Positions 1 through 8,374 of a stretch of 64,000 nt of DNA are shown piece by piece. The position numbers were made by a program, and so were the translations under genes. The notes below the pieces were generated by a model, which saw nothing but the letters and a program-made list of their open reading frames with translations, ran no database searches and was not told the origin of the DNA. Numbering within the stretch: the stretch's first letter is position 1; every line of letters starts with the position of its first letter. Location: the NCBI RefSeq assembly GCF_003121485.1, contig NZ_QAVX01000001.1:248001-312000 (forward strand), read 5' to 3'. This DNA comes from Dyella sp. C11. GTDB lineage: Bacteria; Pseudomonadota; Gammaproteobacteria; Xanthomonadales; Rhodanobacteraceae.

Positions 1-127
1 GGGGACGCGACCATTATCGGCAGCTGAAGCGCCAAGGCAAAGCACCGCAGCTTCACGCGCATGTGACCGGCGCTTGCCGGCAACGATCCTAGCGTGGTCC
101 CAAGACAATCGAAGGACGAGGTGCGTC

Positions 128-430
128 ATGGGTCAGTTTGCCGAACGCGTCTACACCGATCCGGCGAAGATTCGCCGATTGGAGTCCCTGGTCGATCAAT
201 TGCCGGCGAACGGCCACGTGGTGTTGCAGCTGGTGGACGGCACCAGCTACGACGGCGTGGTGTGTGCGCGTCCGAATGTGCAGGTCTTTCGCGATCCGCA
301 GGCGAATGAAGGCATCAACGGCGTCGTGCGCCTGGAACGACCCGATGCGCCGATGTGGTCCTGCTACGTATGGCTGGGTGACATCCATCGCGTGGAGCAT
401 CTGGATTCCACCATGGGCAGCGAGAGCTGA
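128..430 (+). CDS. DUF3247 family protein
   Basis: A 100-residue soluble protein with no signal peptide or membrane segment. It opens MGQFAERVYTD and carries a compact beta-rich core (DGTSYDGVV, VQVFRDPQANEG, WLGDIHRVEHL) that I recognise as the DUF3247 family, found mainly in Xanthomonas and relatives. The ATG at 128 is chosen because a GAGG ribosome site lies six bases upstream; an in-frame ATG at 74 has no such site and would add an unconserved tail. The function is unknown. It ends 19 bp before the convergent acyltransferase gene. The family call is fairly secure; no role can be given. Confidence 0.8.
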   Translation: MGQFAERVYTDPAKIRRLESLVDQLPANGHVVLQLVDGTSYDGVVCARPNVQVFRDPQANEGINGVVRLERPDAPMWSCYVWLGDIHRVEHLDSTMGSES

Positions 431-449
431 GCCCTCGCTGCCCAAGCCA

Positions 450-1673
450 TCATGCGGTCTGTATCTCGCCGGCGAGAGCGATGGGACGGGCGGTCGCGCG
501 TGGTGTCGCATCCAGGCCGAACAATGGCCGCAGCCAGCGCGTGCGACGAATCAGGCCTTCATGCAGAACGGCGCAGCCGACCACCGTGCCCAACAGCATC
601 AGCGTGGGTTCCAACACGGGACCCAGTTTCTGCGGAATCAGCCAGTAGGCGATGGCGAGCATTACGCTCTGGTGCAGGATGTACCAGGGGAACACGGCTT
701 CGCGCGCATACGGCAGCCAGCGGAACGGTCGGTTGAGATAGCGATGGCCCCAACCCAGGACCGCCGCGATGGCGCTCCATGCATAGAAGAAATGCAGCGC
801 GCGCATGCACAGATGGATATCGTTGATCACATTCGATGACCACGCGCTGGTGTCGGCGAAGCTGCCCAGGTTGTCCAGCACCAGAAAGGCGGCGAAGCAG
901 GACACCGCCAGGCCCAGTGAGCGCCGACGCAGGCGAGCCAGTTCGTCCCAGACACCCACGTGTGTGCCGATGACGTAGCCGTAGAAAAACATCGTGGCGT
1001 AGTTGGCATGGGCGTACCAGTCGCCAATCACGGCGTGATTCTGCGGAAAACGTGCGGCAAGCAGCAGGTTCCAGCTCAGCACCGGCAGCGCAGGCACCAC
1101 CAGCAGCGGCCAGCCGCGCAGGCGATGGAGCGTGCCGATCAGGCGTTGCCCGGGACGCGATTCCAGTGCCGGCAGCAGGGCAATCAGCACCAGCGTGAAA
1201 TTCCACACATAGGGCAGGTACCACAGGTGGTTCCAGGTGACGCCGAAGTTCCAACCGTCGAACGCACCTGCCGGCCACGGACCACCGGTCCAGTAGCGCA
1301 GCAGGAAGTGGCCGAAGCCCGGCGCCACCAATCCCCGGTCGACGCCCTGTACATAAGGCTGGATGGGCACGACCACGGCCATGCCGAACAGCAGCGGCAA
1401 CATCAGCCGCACCGTCCGTTTCCAGGCCAGCGCCGGCAGGCTCAGGCGGCCACGCAGGAAGTGCACCGCCATGCCCGAGATCAGGAACAGCAGGTCCATG
1501 CGCCAGAAGCTGGAGGCCAGCATGGGGTACTTCAGCCAGTCGGCGATGTACGTGCTCTTGAGGTGAAAGGTCCAGTCGTCGGCCGGGCCGACGTACAACA
1601 TGCCCAAGTGGTAGAGGATCAGCAGGCCGAAGGCCAGCACGCGCAGGGCATCGATGTCGTGGCGCCGGTTCAT
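450..1673 (-). CDS. Acyltransferase 3 family membrane protein
   Basis: A 407-residue polytopic inner-membrane protein with about ten hydrophobic segments. The N-terminus (RRHDIDALRVLAF, then LYHLG) has the conserved Arg and His of acyltransferase-3/OpgC-type enzymes, which move acyl groups onto sugars of surface or periplasmic glycans. HLWYLPYVW in the middle fits the same family. The acceptor cannot be read from sequence. The start at 1673 has GGAG eight bases upstream; a longer frame to 1958 would run through the divergent regulator gene. It is transcribed divergently from a membrane-anchored LytTR regulator only 154 bp away, an arrangement that suggests the regulator controls it. Confidence 0.82.
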   Translation of the reverse strand: MNRRHDIDALRVLAFGLLILYHLGMLYVGPADDWTFHLKSTYIADWLKYPMLASSFWRMDLLFLISGMAVHFLRGRLSLPALAWKRTVRLMLPLLFGMAVVVPIQPYVQGVDRGLVAPGFGHFLLRYWTGGPWPAGAFDGWNFGVTWNHLWYLPYVWNFTLVLIALLPALESRPGQRLIGTLHRLRGWPLLVVPALPVLSWNLLLAARFPQNHAVIGDWYAHANYATMFFYGYVIGTHVGVWDELARLRRRSLGLAVSCFAAFLVLDNLGSFADTSAWSSNVINDIHLCMRALHFFYAWSAIAAVLGWGHRYLNRPFRWLPYAREAVFPWYILHQSVMLAIAYWLIPQKLGPVLEPTLMLLGTVVGCAVLHEGLIRRTRWLRPLFGLDATPRATARPIALAGEIQTA

Positions 1674-1827
1674 GGACGAAACTCCGTGGGAAAGTGCCGC
1701 GCATGCTCCGCCGCGGGCATCCCTGCGTCGCCCGCTAAGTGATTGATTGACCGGAAACAGGGACGAGTGGCGAGTAGCCAGGGACGAAAAGGGCGGGTTC
1801 GGTCGCTGCAGCCCGTAGAATTCCCGC

Positions 1828-2721
1828 ATGACCGCCAAGCCCGCCTTCGACTTCGCCCGGTTCCAGCGCTGGCGCCGACCTTTCGAGATCGGTTTCTGGG
1901 TCGTCTCGCTGACGATCAACACCGTGTTCAACGGGATGGTGGCGTGGTTCGACGACACCTATCGCGCCCACCGGGCCGAAAGCATCGAGCCGTGGATCTG
2001 GGAGGCGAGCAGCAGCCTGGTCATTCTGGCGCTGGTGCCCTTCGTGGTGATGGCAAGCCGCCGTTGGACACTGCGCTTCGGCAACTGGCGACGGAACCTG
2101 AAGATCCACCTCGCGCTCAGCGTGGCGTTCTGCCTGGCACACGTGAGCCTGATGATCCTGTTGCGCGTCGCAGCCTACCGGGCTCTCCTGGGCTGGCACT
2201 ACCACTTCGGCGACGACTGGCTGCAGCAGCTGGGCTATGAATACCTGAAGGACATCCGCACCTACTTCCTGTTCCTGGCCATCATCGGCGGCTACCGCCT
2301 GCTGGTGCTGCGGCTGCAGGGCGAGGCGAGCCTGCTGGCGGAACCGGACGAAGGCCCGCCGGTGGAGCCCGTCGATCGCCCGGAGCGTTTCCTGGTGCGC
2401 AAGCTCGGTAAGGAATTCCTCGTCGCCGCGCGCGAGATCGAATGGCTGCAGGCCTCGGGCAATTACGTGAACCTGCATGTACGCGGGCGTGACTATCCGC
2501 TGCGCGCCACCATGGCCGGCATCGAGGATCGACTCGACCCCAGCCGTTTCGTGCGCGTGCACCGCAGTTACCTGGTGAACCTGGACTACCTCACCGAGAT
2601 CGAGCCGCTGGAAACCGGCGACGCGCGCCTCACCATGCGCGACGGCGCCACGCTCCCCTGCAGTCGCCGCTTCCGCACCCAGTTGCGCGAACGTTTCGGC
2701 GATGCGCCCGTCAGTGCCTGA
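1828..2721 (+). CDS. Membrane-anchored LytTR family transcriptional regulator
   Basis: 297 residues. The first ~170 contain about four hydrophobic segments (near 20-40, 58-78, 92-112 and 148-165). A linker rich in Pro and Glu follows, then a C-terminal LytTR DNA-binding domain (about 195-290), recognisable by EIEWLQASGNYVNLHV, the FVRVHRSYLVN signature and the final CSRRFRTQLRERF. There is no receiver domain, so it probably senses something in the membrane rather than being phosphorylated. The ATG at 1828 lacks a clear Shine-Dalgarno sequence. It is divergent from the acyltransferase gene, its most likely target. The domain call is strong; target and signal are inferred. Confidence 0.85.
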   Translation: MTAKPAFDFARFQRWRRPFEIGFWVVSLTINTVFNGMVAWFDDTYRAHRAESIEPWIWEASSSLVILALVPFVVMASRRWTLRFGNWRRNLKIHLALSVAFCLAHVSLMILLRVAAYRALLGWHYHFGDDWLQQLGYEYLKDIRTYFLFLAIIGGYRLLVLRLQGEASLLAEPDEGPPVEPVDRPERFLVRKLGKEFLVAAREIEWLQASGNYVNLHVRGRDYPLRATMAGIEDRLDPSRFVRVHRSYLVNLDYLTEIEPLETGDARLTMRDGATLPCSRRFRTQLRERFGDAPVSA

Positions 2722-2788
2722 GCCGGCGGTTGCGCTGCGGCGCCGCCCCGTTCCACTCTTAACGCCTATCCGTGTCAGGAACGCATCC

Positions 2789-3517
2789 ATGAATCAGCGC
2801 CTCCGCTTCGCCGCCACCGCCTTCGGGCCCCTGTTGCTGCTTGCCGGTTGTTCCCAGTCCGGCGACCAGGCGCCCCAGCAGGCCGCGCAGGCGCCCGCCG
2901 ATGATTCCGCCGACAAGCTCAACACGTATCGCCAGCTTCAGCGCATCGGCAATGACGAGATGGCGGTGACGATGGGCAAGGAAATCATCGCGCGCTATCC
3001 CAACAGCGATGCGGCAAAGGAAGTGCAGCAAAGCCTGCCCGAGATCGAAAAGCGCTACACCGAGAACAGCGAGAAGAACCGTCTCGCCGGCCTGTGGCGC
3101 AATCAGGTGTCGCCGATGGCCGGCGGCACGCAATCCACCGCCACCATCTACACCAGCCAGCCCGCAGGCGACGACCGCGTGCGCCTGGTGCTGCGCCGTC
3201 ACACCGAGTGGGGTCAGAACGCCTTCCTGTTCAACGGCGGTCCGCATGGCTTCGTGTGCAAGGGCGTGTGCTCCATCAAGGCCACGTTTGACGGCAAGCC
3301 CGGCACCATCAGCGCGTTCGCACCCACCACGGGCGAGCCGGCCCTGCTGTTCAAGGACGACAAGGGATTCATCGCCCAGCTGGAAAAGGCGAAGAAGATC
3401 ACCATGGACGTGACGCTGCAGGACGGCGAGAAAAAGGAAACGCTGGTGTTCGAAACCGGCGGCTTCGATCCGAACAAATGGCAGCCCGTCACCAAGACGG
3501 CGGCCAAGAAAAAGTAA
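2789..3517 (+). CDS. Predicted lipoprotein of unknown function
   Basis: 242 residues with a signal peptide ending in a lipobox (LLAGC, Cys at residue 20), so probably anchored in the outer or inner membrane facing the periplasm. After a Gln/Ala-rich linker comes a short helical segment resembling one TPR-like repeat (IGNDEMAVTMGKEIIARYPNS), then a beta-rich domain with two nearby cysteines (FVCKGVCSIK) that could form a disulfide. The Lys-rich tail ends KKK. The start at 2789 was preferred to the upstream ATG at 2702, which overlaps the LytTR gene and would bury the signal peptide. I do not recognise a family with known function. Confidence 0.75.
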   Translation: MNQRLRFAATAFGPLLLLAGCSQSGDQAPQQAAQAPADDSADKLNTYRQLQRIGNDEMAVTMGKEIIARYPNSDAAKEVQQSLPEIEKRYTENSEKNRLAGLWRNQVSPMAGGTQSTATIYTSQPAGDDRVRLVLRRHTEWGQNAFLFNGGPHGFVCKGVCSIKATFDGKPGTISAFAPTTGEPALLFKDDKGFIAQLEKAKKITMDVTLQDGEKKETLVFETGGFDPNKWQPVTKTAAKKK

Positions 3518-3575
3518 GGTCCACGCGCACGCCTCTCGCGCGTTTGGAACGCCGGAACTCACGGAGATGAAAGTC

Positions 3576-4022
3576 ATGGCAGTCAAACATCTGCTCGCCA
3601 CCCTCGCGGTCGTCGCAGCGCTGAGCGCATGCACCCGCGTCGGCCAGGATTACACCACCCGCATGGAAGCCCGCCAGCAGGCTTATGTGACCGCGGCAGG
3701 CGCGCCCGTCGACAGCTTCCGCTATTTCAGCCTGTGGTCGTGGGAGCCGTTGAGCGACTCGGCGCTGGCCGTGTACACGCGGCCGAACGAGGCGTGGCTG
3801 ATCGATCTGGATGGCAAATGCCGCAATCTTGAATTCACCAACCACATCGGCCTGACGTCATCGGCAAGCGAAGTGTCGGCGCGGTTTGACCGTGTGATCA
3901 CGGGGCCGGCGGATGCGCCTTGCTTCATCAAGCAGATTCGGCCGGTGGATATCGCGAAGTTGAATTCGCCGCAGCAGGGCAAGCCGCGTGAGGTGGAGGA
4001 GGCGCCGCGGCCGGCGAAGTAA
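3576..4022 (+). CDS. DUF6491-like lipoprotein
   Basis: A 148-residue lipoprotein: a short signal ends in LSAC, followed by a small domain containing VDSFRYFSLWSWEPLSDSALAVYTRPNEAWLIDL and two cysteines (DGKCRNLEF, APCFIK). The pattern fits the small xanthomonad DUF6491 lipoproteins. Two in-frame ATGs exist, at 3567 and 3576; the second is chosen because GGAG sits nine bases before it and only touches the first. The C-terminus is Pro/Glu rich. The function is unknown. It lies 58 bp after another lipoprotein gene and may share its transcript. A gene-free repeat region begins right after the stop. Confidence 0.75.
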   Translation: MAVKHLLATLAVVAALSACTRVGQDYTTRMEARQQAYVTAAGAPVDSFRYFSLWSWEPLSDSALAVYTRPNEAWLIDLDGKCRNLEFTNHIGLTSSASEVSARFDRVITGPADAPCFIKQIRPVDIAKLNSPQQGKPREVEEAPRPAK

Positions 4023-4114
4023 GGTTTGCTGGTTGTTGTTTTTGCGATGTGTGTTGCGATGTGTATTGCGGTGTTTGTGCGTCGTGTATTGGACGACGCC
4101 TCCGCGCATTTTCT

Positions 4115-4167
4115 CCCTCTCCCCTTTGGGGAGAGGGTTGGGGTGAGGGGTGGGTGTTCGCGACACC
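4115..4167. repeat. CCCTCTCCCC hairpin repeat, copy 1
   Basis: The arms CCCTCTCCCC and GGGGAGAGGG flank a 3-base loop (4115-4137). A G-rich tail ending TTCGCGACAC follows. A near-identical element lies at 18323-18372 in the aceF-lpd gap, so this is a dispersed family. The hairpin could act as a weak terminator for the lipoprotein gene upstream. Confidence 0.8.
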
Positions 4168-4392
4168 GTTTCTATACCTCACCACCATCCTGGCGAAGAC
4201 GTTCCAATCCCTCGCTGTCATCCTCGCGATGACGTTTCTACCCCTCACCGTCATCCCAGCGAAGGCTGGAGGCGCTTTTCAACGGCCGAAGGGCCGGTCA
4301 TCCAGTGGCTTTGCCTTTGCTCTTAGGCTCTTTATCGGCCTCTCCGCGACCTGGTTCGCCTGCCGCGGGCTTCCGAACTGCTGCCGCAGTCC

Positions 4393-4560
4393 GGGTCACT
4401 TTCTCTTGCTTGCCCAAGAGAAAGTAACCAAAGAGAAGGGCACCCCCACTTGGCGCTGTCTGGGCTTGCAGCCCAGCCAGCCCGTGAGGAGCGGCCGGGC
4501 TTTTCGACCGGGCTCCTGCCCGGGCGAAAAGTGCCTGACATCCATGTCAGGCACCCCTGC
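4393..4560. repeat. AGAAAGTAACC repeat element with three stacked hairpins
   Basis: Three inverted repeats lie in a row. ACTTTCTCTTG pairs with CAAGAGAAAGT (4398-4425). CTTTTCG-CCGGG pairs with CCCGG-CGAAAAG (about 4500-4531). GTGCCTGACAT pairs with ATGTCAGGCAC (4531-4554). The first module resembles a repeat that I recall as common in xanthomonads and often misannotated as small hypothetical proteins. Being non-coding and strongly structured, it looks like a REP- or MITE-type element. Confidence 0.65.
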
Positions 4561-4712
4561 GGGGCCTGATCGTCCACCCCTCACCGCCGCACAGGGGGCC
4601 CAAGATCAAGAGCGGAGCAGACGGCTCGTGCAGCTTCGCTGCACATCGCGTCGCGAAGCGTTGCACGCGTAGCGGCTTCTTCGTGGGTCGGCCACGCCGC
4701 TTTCGATCCCCC

Positions 4713-4792
4713 TGTAGGAGCGCACTTGTGCGCGACAACCCCACGCCACGGTCTCATCCAGGCGCCGGTCGCGCACAGAGTGCGCTCCTACA
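4713..4792. repeat. GTAGGAGCGCAC inverted-repeat element, copy 1
   Basis: The left arm (4713-4738, TGTAGGAGCGCAC...TGTGCGCGAC) and the right arm (4767-4792, ending TGCGCTCCTACA) form an imperfect hairpin around a ~28-bp spacer. Three other copies in the window (34156, 37527, 42420) share the arms but not the spacer, the expected pattern for REP/BIME elements. Confidence 0.85.
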
Positions 4793-4962
4793 AGGGGATC
4801 GCGAGAGCGAAAGGGTTGCTTCGATTGACCATGGCCATCGTTGCGCCGATGAACAGCACTTCGGGCCTTCGCCGGGATGACGATTGGGATAGAAACGGCA
4901 GGCGCTAAAGGCGGGTTCGAATGACGGGGGCGGGAGAAACAACAAGCCTGCAAACACGTCTC

Positions 4963-5784
4963 TCAATTAAGAAACAACTTCTCCGCCAACTTCGCCAACG
5001 GTTTCTCCATCGCATTCTGCAACCGCGGCGGCAATTCCAGCGGCTTCAGCAACATCTTCACCGTCATCTCCGCGGGAATATTCCGGCGCAGCAAATCCTG
5101 CGCGCGTCCGGTGACACGCTTGAACTCTGCGTGGTTGTCCTTGTGCTGCGGATAGCACTGGTTGAACACATGGCGCAGTGCGATGTCGCTGTCTTCGCTG
5201 CGAATCTCGTTCACGCGGCGCAAGATGGCCCGGAACACCTTGTAGCGACCGAAGCCTTCGCGTTCGCGGTAGAGGCGATAGTGTTGGTAGAAGTGCTTGT
5301 AATGGCGCACTTCGTCGCTCTTGATATGGCCCGTGAGCTGTTTGAGCACCGGCTCGTCGGTGATGTCGTTGAGTGCGCGATAGAGGCTGGCGGTGCCGGT
5401 TTCCACTACGCAGCGTGCGGCCAGTTCCAGTCCGCGGCAGGACTCCAGTTCGTCGGCGGTGCAAACCGCACCATATTCGGCCCAGAACTCGGCAAAACCC
5501 TTGTCCCAGTCGAATTCGGGCCACACGGTTTTCACGTAGGTGGCGAGCGCACGGCCGTGCTGCAGTTCTTCGTGTTCCCAGTGTTGGCTGAGCCAGGTCT
5601 GCAGTTCCTCGTCGCCGGCAAAATGGTCGACGAGGTTGTGTGTGTAGAGGTCTGAGCCGCTTTCGACGAACGATGCGCTGCACAGCAGGAAAAACAGATC
5701 TTCGTTCTGGCGGATGCGAGGGATTTCGATTCGGCTGAAGTCCAGGCTTTCCAAGGTCCAGGGCAACGATTGGGCGTAGCTCAC
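4963..5784 (-). CDS. Ferritin-like di-iron domain protein
   Basis: 273 residues, cytoplasmic, all-helical. Glu41 (FVESG) and the helix WEHEELQHGR (Glu73, His76, an E-x-x-H pair) form one half of a carboxylate-bridged di-iron site. CVVETGT and SDEVRHYKHF further on supply the matching Glu and E-x-x-H of the second half. This is the ferritin/rubrerythrin-like four-helix arrangement. Such proteins oxidise iron or an organic substrate, but which cannot be told here. The GTG at 5784 is chosen because AGGAA lies seven bases upstream; the reading frame extends further, but that part has no such site. It converges on the repeat island. Confidence 0.78.
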   Translation of the reverse strand: MSYAQSLPWTLESLDFSRIEIPRIRQNEDLFFLLCSASFVESGSDLYTHNLVDHFAGDEELQTWLSQHWEHEELQHGRALATYVKTVWPEFDWDKGFAEFWAEYGAVCTADELESCRGLELAARCVVETGTASLYRALNDITDEPVLKQLTGHIKSDEVRHYKHFYQHYRLYREREGFGRYKVFRAILRRVNEIRSEDSDIALRHVFNQCYPQHKDNHAEFKRVTGRAQDLLRRNIPAEMTVKMLLKPLELPPRLQNAMEKPLAKLAEKLFLN

Positions 5785-5913
5785 GCGGGCATTCCTGTGC
5801 AGGGCTAAGGCGTGGCTCGACGCGGAACGCGGAGCCGGCCTGACATGACGATCTTGTGACAACAGCATACGACGAGACGGCGACGCGGGATTAACGAGCG
5901 CCGACCCGGGAAG

Positions 5914-6330
5914 TCAGCGCACCACGGTGACGGGCACGTGCGCCCGCTCAAGTACGTCACCGGAAACCGACCCCAGCAACCAGCGCGCGAGGGCGCCGCG
6001 CTCGGTGTGGCCGATCACGATGTGGTCCACGCCGTGGCGACGTACCTGTTCCAGCAACACGTCGCCCGGGCTGCCGCGCACGACTTCGGCATCGATGAGG
6101 GACGCGCCACCGGGAACGAGTTGCTTCACTTCGTCGAGCAACTGCGTGCAGCGCCTGGCGCCCTGGTCGGTCATCAGCAGCGCGCAGGTATCGGCGCTTC
6201 CCTCGGTCATCTGCAGCACGCTCACGACCCGTACGCGACCACCCGCGGCCTGGGCCATTTCCACGGCAAGGCGAACGGCGCGTTGGGAGGTGGCGGAGCC
6301 GTCATAGCCGACCAGCGAGTACTTGAGCAT
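5914..6330 (-). CDS. Universal stress protein (UspA family)
   Basis: 138 residues forming one complete Usp domain: an N-terminal strand (YSLVGYDGSATSQRAV) with the nucleotide-contacting Asp, and a C-terminal HIVIGHTERGALARWLLGSVS loop followed by VPVTVVR. The usual ATP-binding pattern is G-x-x-G-(9x)-G-S; here the second glycine is glutamate, so ATP binding may be altered. The start at 6330 has a strong AGGAG seven bases upstream. A cytoplasmic stress-response role is family knowledge; nothing in the context narrows it. It lies 129 bp from the start of the ferritin-like gene downstream. Confidence 0.85.
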   Translation of the reverse strand: MLKYSLVGYDGSATSQRAVRLAVEMAQAAGGRVRVVSVLQMTEGSADTCALLMTDQGARRCTQLLDEVKQLVPGGASLIDAEVVRGSPGDVLLEQVRRHGVDHIVIGHTERGALARWLLGSVSGDVLERAHVPVTVVR

Positions 6331-6646
6331 GCGCCATCTCCTGGCTAGGGCAGGCACACTGCAGGGGACGGGTGAAGCGGACCGTCGACGGCGCGTGCCT
6401 GCGGTTCTACGGATGTCGACACCAGCGTAACGCCGGGCGGCCAGCCCCGGCTACGGTGCGTTACGGTCCGGCCAGGACCTCGCCCCAGGGGCCTTTAAGC
6501 CTCGCGACAGCGTGGTCCCGGGGATCGTTAACCGTGCAGCCAGCTATTTCTACATGACGTTCACGGCGACTGCCGAGGATGGAAGGGGCTGAGACGCGCC
6601 CAGGGTTGGCGTCGTCCGGGTCCTCACTCATGACAAGGAGACTGCG
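6331..6646. other. Divergent intergenic region
   Basis: 316 bp between the divergent universal stress protein gene and the exported protein gene at 6647. It must contain promoters for both. No convincing -35/-10 pair, operator or RNA gene was picked out, and no coding frame in it looks real. Confidence 0.6.
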
Positions 6647-7108
6647 ATGATCAAGCGTACGTTCGGAATGGCGGCTTTGGTGCTGGCTTGTGCGGGTGCC
6701 ATGACGGCGCTGCCCGTGTCCTCCGCCAAGGCGGCCGACGCTGAAGTGAAGTGCGACCTGAGCTTCAGCATCTCGGGCTGGTCGCTGATCTACAAGCACG
6801 CCGAAGGCTCCGGTACCGTCGTGTGCAGCAATGGCCAGCGCGCCAACGTCAAGATCTCGGTCAACGGCGGCGGCCTCACGGCTGGCAAGTACCACATCGA
6901 CAATGGCAAGGGTGACATCACCCATGTGCACAACATCGACGATGTGTTCGGCAGCTACGCGCAGGCGGGTGCCGAGGCAGGCGTGGTGAAGAGTGGCGAG
7001 GCGCAGGTGCTGTCCAAGGGCACCGTGTCGCTGGCGCTACATGGCAGTGGCGAAGGCGTGAACCTGGGTGTTTCCGTCGGTGCGTTCGAGATCGAACGCG
7101 TGAAGTAA
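6647..7108 (+). CDS. Exported protein of unknown function
   Basis: 153 residues with a clear Sec signal peptide (MIKRTFGMAALVLACAGAM, cleavage near AKA-ADAEV). The mature part is small, beta-rich and Gly-rich, with two cysteines (VKCDLSF and VVCSNG) that could form a disulfide in the periplasm. The ATG follows AAGGAG with good spacing. A strong terminator directly follows the gene (7132-7161), so it is probably monocistronic. I do not recognise a characterised family. Confidence 0.72.
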   Translation: MIKRTFGMAALVLACAGAMTALPVSSAKAADAEVKCDLSFSISGWSLIYKHAEGSGTVVCSNGQRANVKISVNGGGLTAGKYHIDNGKGDITHVHNIDDVFGSYAQAGAEAGVVKSGEAQVLSKGTVSLALHGSGEGVNLGVSVGAFEIERVK

Positions 7109-7131
7109 CCCTCGCCGCGGGATAGGCGGTT

Positions 7132-7161
7132 CAAAGGGCGCCTGATGGCGCCCTTTGTTTT
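7132..7161 (+). terminator. Rho-independent terminator
   Basis: The stem CAAAGGGCGCC / GGCGCCCTTTG with loop TGAT is followed by TTTT. It ends the exported-protein transcript 24 bp after its stop and separates it from the peroxiredoxin gene. Confidence 0.9.
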
Positions 7162-7203
7162 GCAGCGCGTACACTTTGCGCGTTTCCTGCCCGGAGTGTG
7201 GTC

Positions 7204-7749
7204 ATGCGTCGATTGTTGTTACTGCTGTTTTTAAGCCTTTTCCTGGGGCTGGCACTGCCTGCGTTCGCCGATGAATCCGCGGTGGCCATGCCGCAGGCGG
7301 GACAGGTGGCTCCGGAGTTCCACCTGCAGGACCAGAACGGCAAGTGGCACACACCCGCAGATCACAAGGGCCACTGGGTCGTTCTGTACTTCTATCCGAA
7401 GGACTTCACGCCGGGTTGCACCACCGAGGTCTGCACGTTCCGCGATGACGTGGCCAAGTTGCGCCAGCAAGGCGCGGACGTATTGGGTGTGAGCCTGGAC
7501 GACGTGAAGTCGCATGCTGAATTCGCCGCGAAATACCACGTGCCGTTCCCGCTGTTGTCCGATGCGGATGCGAAGACGGCGCAGGCCTATGGCGTGCTCG
7601 CCTCGAAAATGGGCTTCAAGTACGCGCACCGCACCACCTTCCTGATCGACCCGCAGGGCAAGATCGCCAAGGTCTACCAGGATGTCGATCCCGAGAAGAA
7701 TTCCACGCAGGTGCTCGCTGACCTTGCCTCGCTGAAGGCGGCCTCCTGA
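7204..7749 (+). CDS. Exported Bcp/PrxQ-type thioredoxin-dependent peroxiredoxin
   Basis: 181 residues. A signal peptide (about 1-22) precedes a full AhpC/TSA thioredoxin-fold domain. The active site DFTPGCTTEVCTF holds the peroxidatic Cys72 and a resolving Cys77 five residues on, the atypical 2-Cys layout of Bcp/PrxQ enzymes, which reduce hydroperoxides. Unlike cytoplasmic Bcp it appears to be exported, so it would defend the periplasm. The start at 7204 is chosen over GTG 7198 because GGAG sits seven bases before it. Its stop overlaps the start of the next gene by one base, so the two are translationally coupled. Confidence 0.87.
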   Translation: MRRLLLLLFLSLFLGLALPAFADESAVAMPQAGQVAPEFHLQDQNGKWHTPADHKGHWVVLYFYPKDFTPGCTTEVCTFRDDVAKLRQQGADVLGVSLDDVKSHAEFAAKYHVPFPLLSDADAKTAQAYGVLASKMGFKYAHRTTFLIDPQGKIAKVYQDVDPEKNSTQVLADLASLKAAS

Positions 7750-8309
7750 TGTTGCTGAAGGTTCGTGGTGACAAGAGTCGTACTGACGGTTTTGCGTTCT
7801 GGCGCCTGGTGACGTGGCTCATCCTGTTGCTGGCGGCCTACGGTTGCCTGCAGTACGCGCTGCATGCCGCGCGCCTGTGGGAGACGTTGCAGCCGCTGCC
7901 GGCATCGGACGCGGAAGACATCCAGCAGCTCCACCGCATGCTGGCCTGGGATGTCGTGTACTTCCTTGGCGCGTTCGCGCTGGTAGTGATCTGCGCGGGT
8001 GCTATTCTCCGGCAGCTTTGGTCTCGCGCCGCGCTGCAGGTGGCCGCCGTGTTGCTCGCGGTGGGCTGGGGATTGGTGGGCGGGCTGACGCTGTATTCGC
8101 AGTGGCACCAGTTCAGCCAGGGCATGGCCGCGACGAACGCCCAGTCCGGGCTGGATACTGCCTCGCAGCTGGCGCTGGATCAGATGCATCGCTCCGTGCT
8201 CATGGCGCTGGCGATCAAGTTCCTGTGCGTGCCCGTGCTGGCGTGGCTGGCGTGGGCGCTGGGACGTCCTGAGGTGAAGGGGCAATTCCACGGGCGGCGT
8301 CCACGTTGA
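7749..8309 (+). CDS. Small inner-membrane protein coupled to peroxiredoxin
   Basis: 186 residues with about four hydrophobic segments (near 20-38, 72-92, 96-116 and 150-170) and a basic C-terminus (GRRPR). No recognisable catalytic motif. The start codon overlaps the peroxiredoxin stop (TGATG), so it is translated from the same message and may support it in the membrane. That partnership is inferred from coupling alone. Confidence 0.7.
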   Translation: MLLKVRGDKSRTDGFAFWRLVTWLILLLAAYGCLQYALHAARLWETLQPLPASDAEDIQQLHRMLAWDVVYFLGAFALVVICAGAILRQLWSRAALQVAAVLLAVGWGLVGGLTLYSQWHQFSQGMAATNAQSGLDTASQLALDQMHRSVLMALAIKFLCVPVLAWLAWALGRPEVKGQFHGRRPR

Positions 8310-8374
8310 GCGATTCAGGTCCGGTTGCCGCGGCGCGGGTTATCGCTGCGGCGTCGTCCGTGCCGGATCTTTCC

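Larger units (their letters stand above)
4023..4962. other. Gene-free repeat island between two convergent genes
   Basis: About 940 bp with no credible gene. All frames here are short and disrupted. It is a mosaic of at least four repeat types: a CCCTCTCCCC hairpin element, degenerate copies of a CGTCATCCC-type repeat (about 4195-4275 and again near 4870), an AGAAAGTAACC element with stacked hairpins, and one GTAGGAGCGCAC inverted-repeat element. Individual pieces are listed separately. The short frames across it are artefacts of palindromic DNA. Confidence 0.8.

Noticed and set aside
3-92. End of a possible gene or transposase remnant at the window edge
   Set aside because: The frame ending at the TAG at 90-92 reads a basic peptide vaguely like an IS110 tail (H-Y-x-x-L-x-x-x-G-K), but it is too short and degenerate to support a call.
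4393-4600. Small proteins predicted across the AGAAAGTAACC repeat
   Set aside because: The sequence is built of hairpins typical of a dispersed non-coding repeat; no ribosome site or conserved protein.
4850-4930. tRNA-like GGGTTCGAATGA segment
   Set aside because: Only a T-loop-like string is present; there is no acceptor stem, anticodon arm or CCA end.
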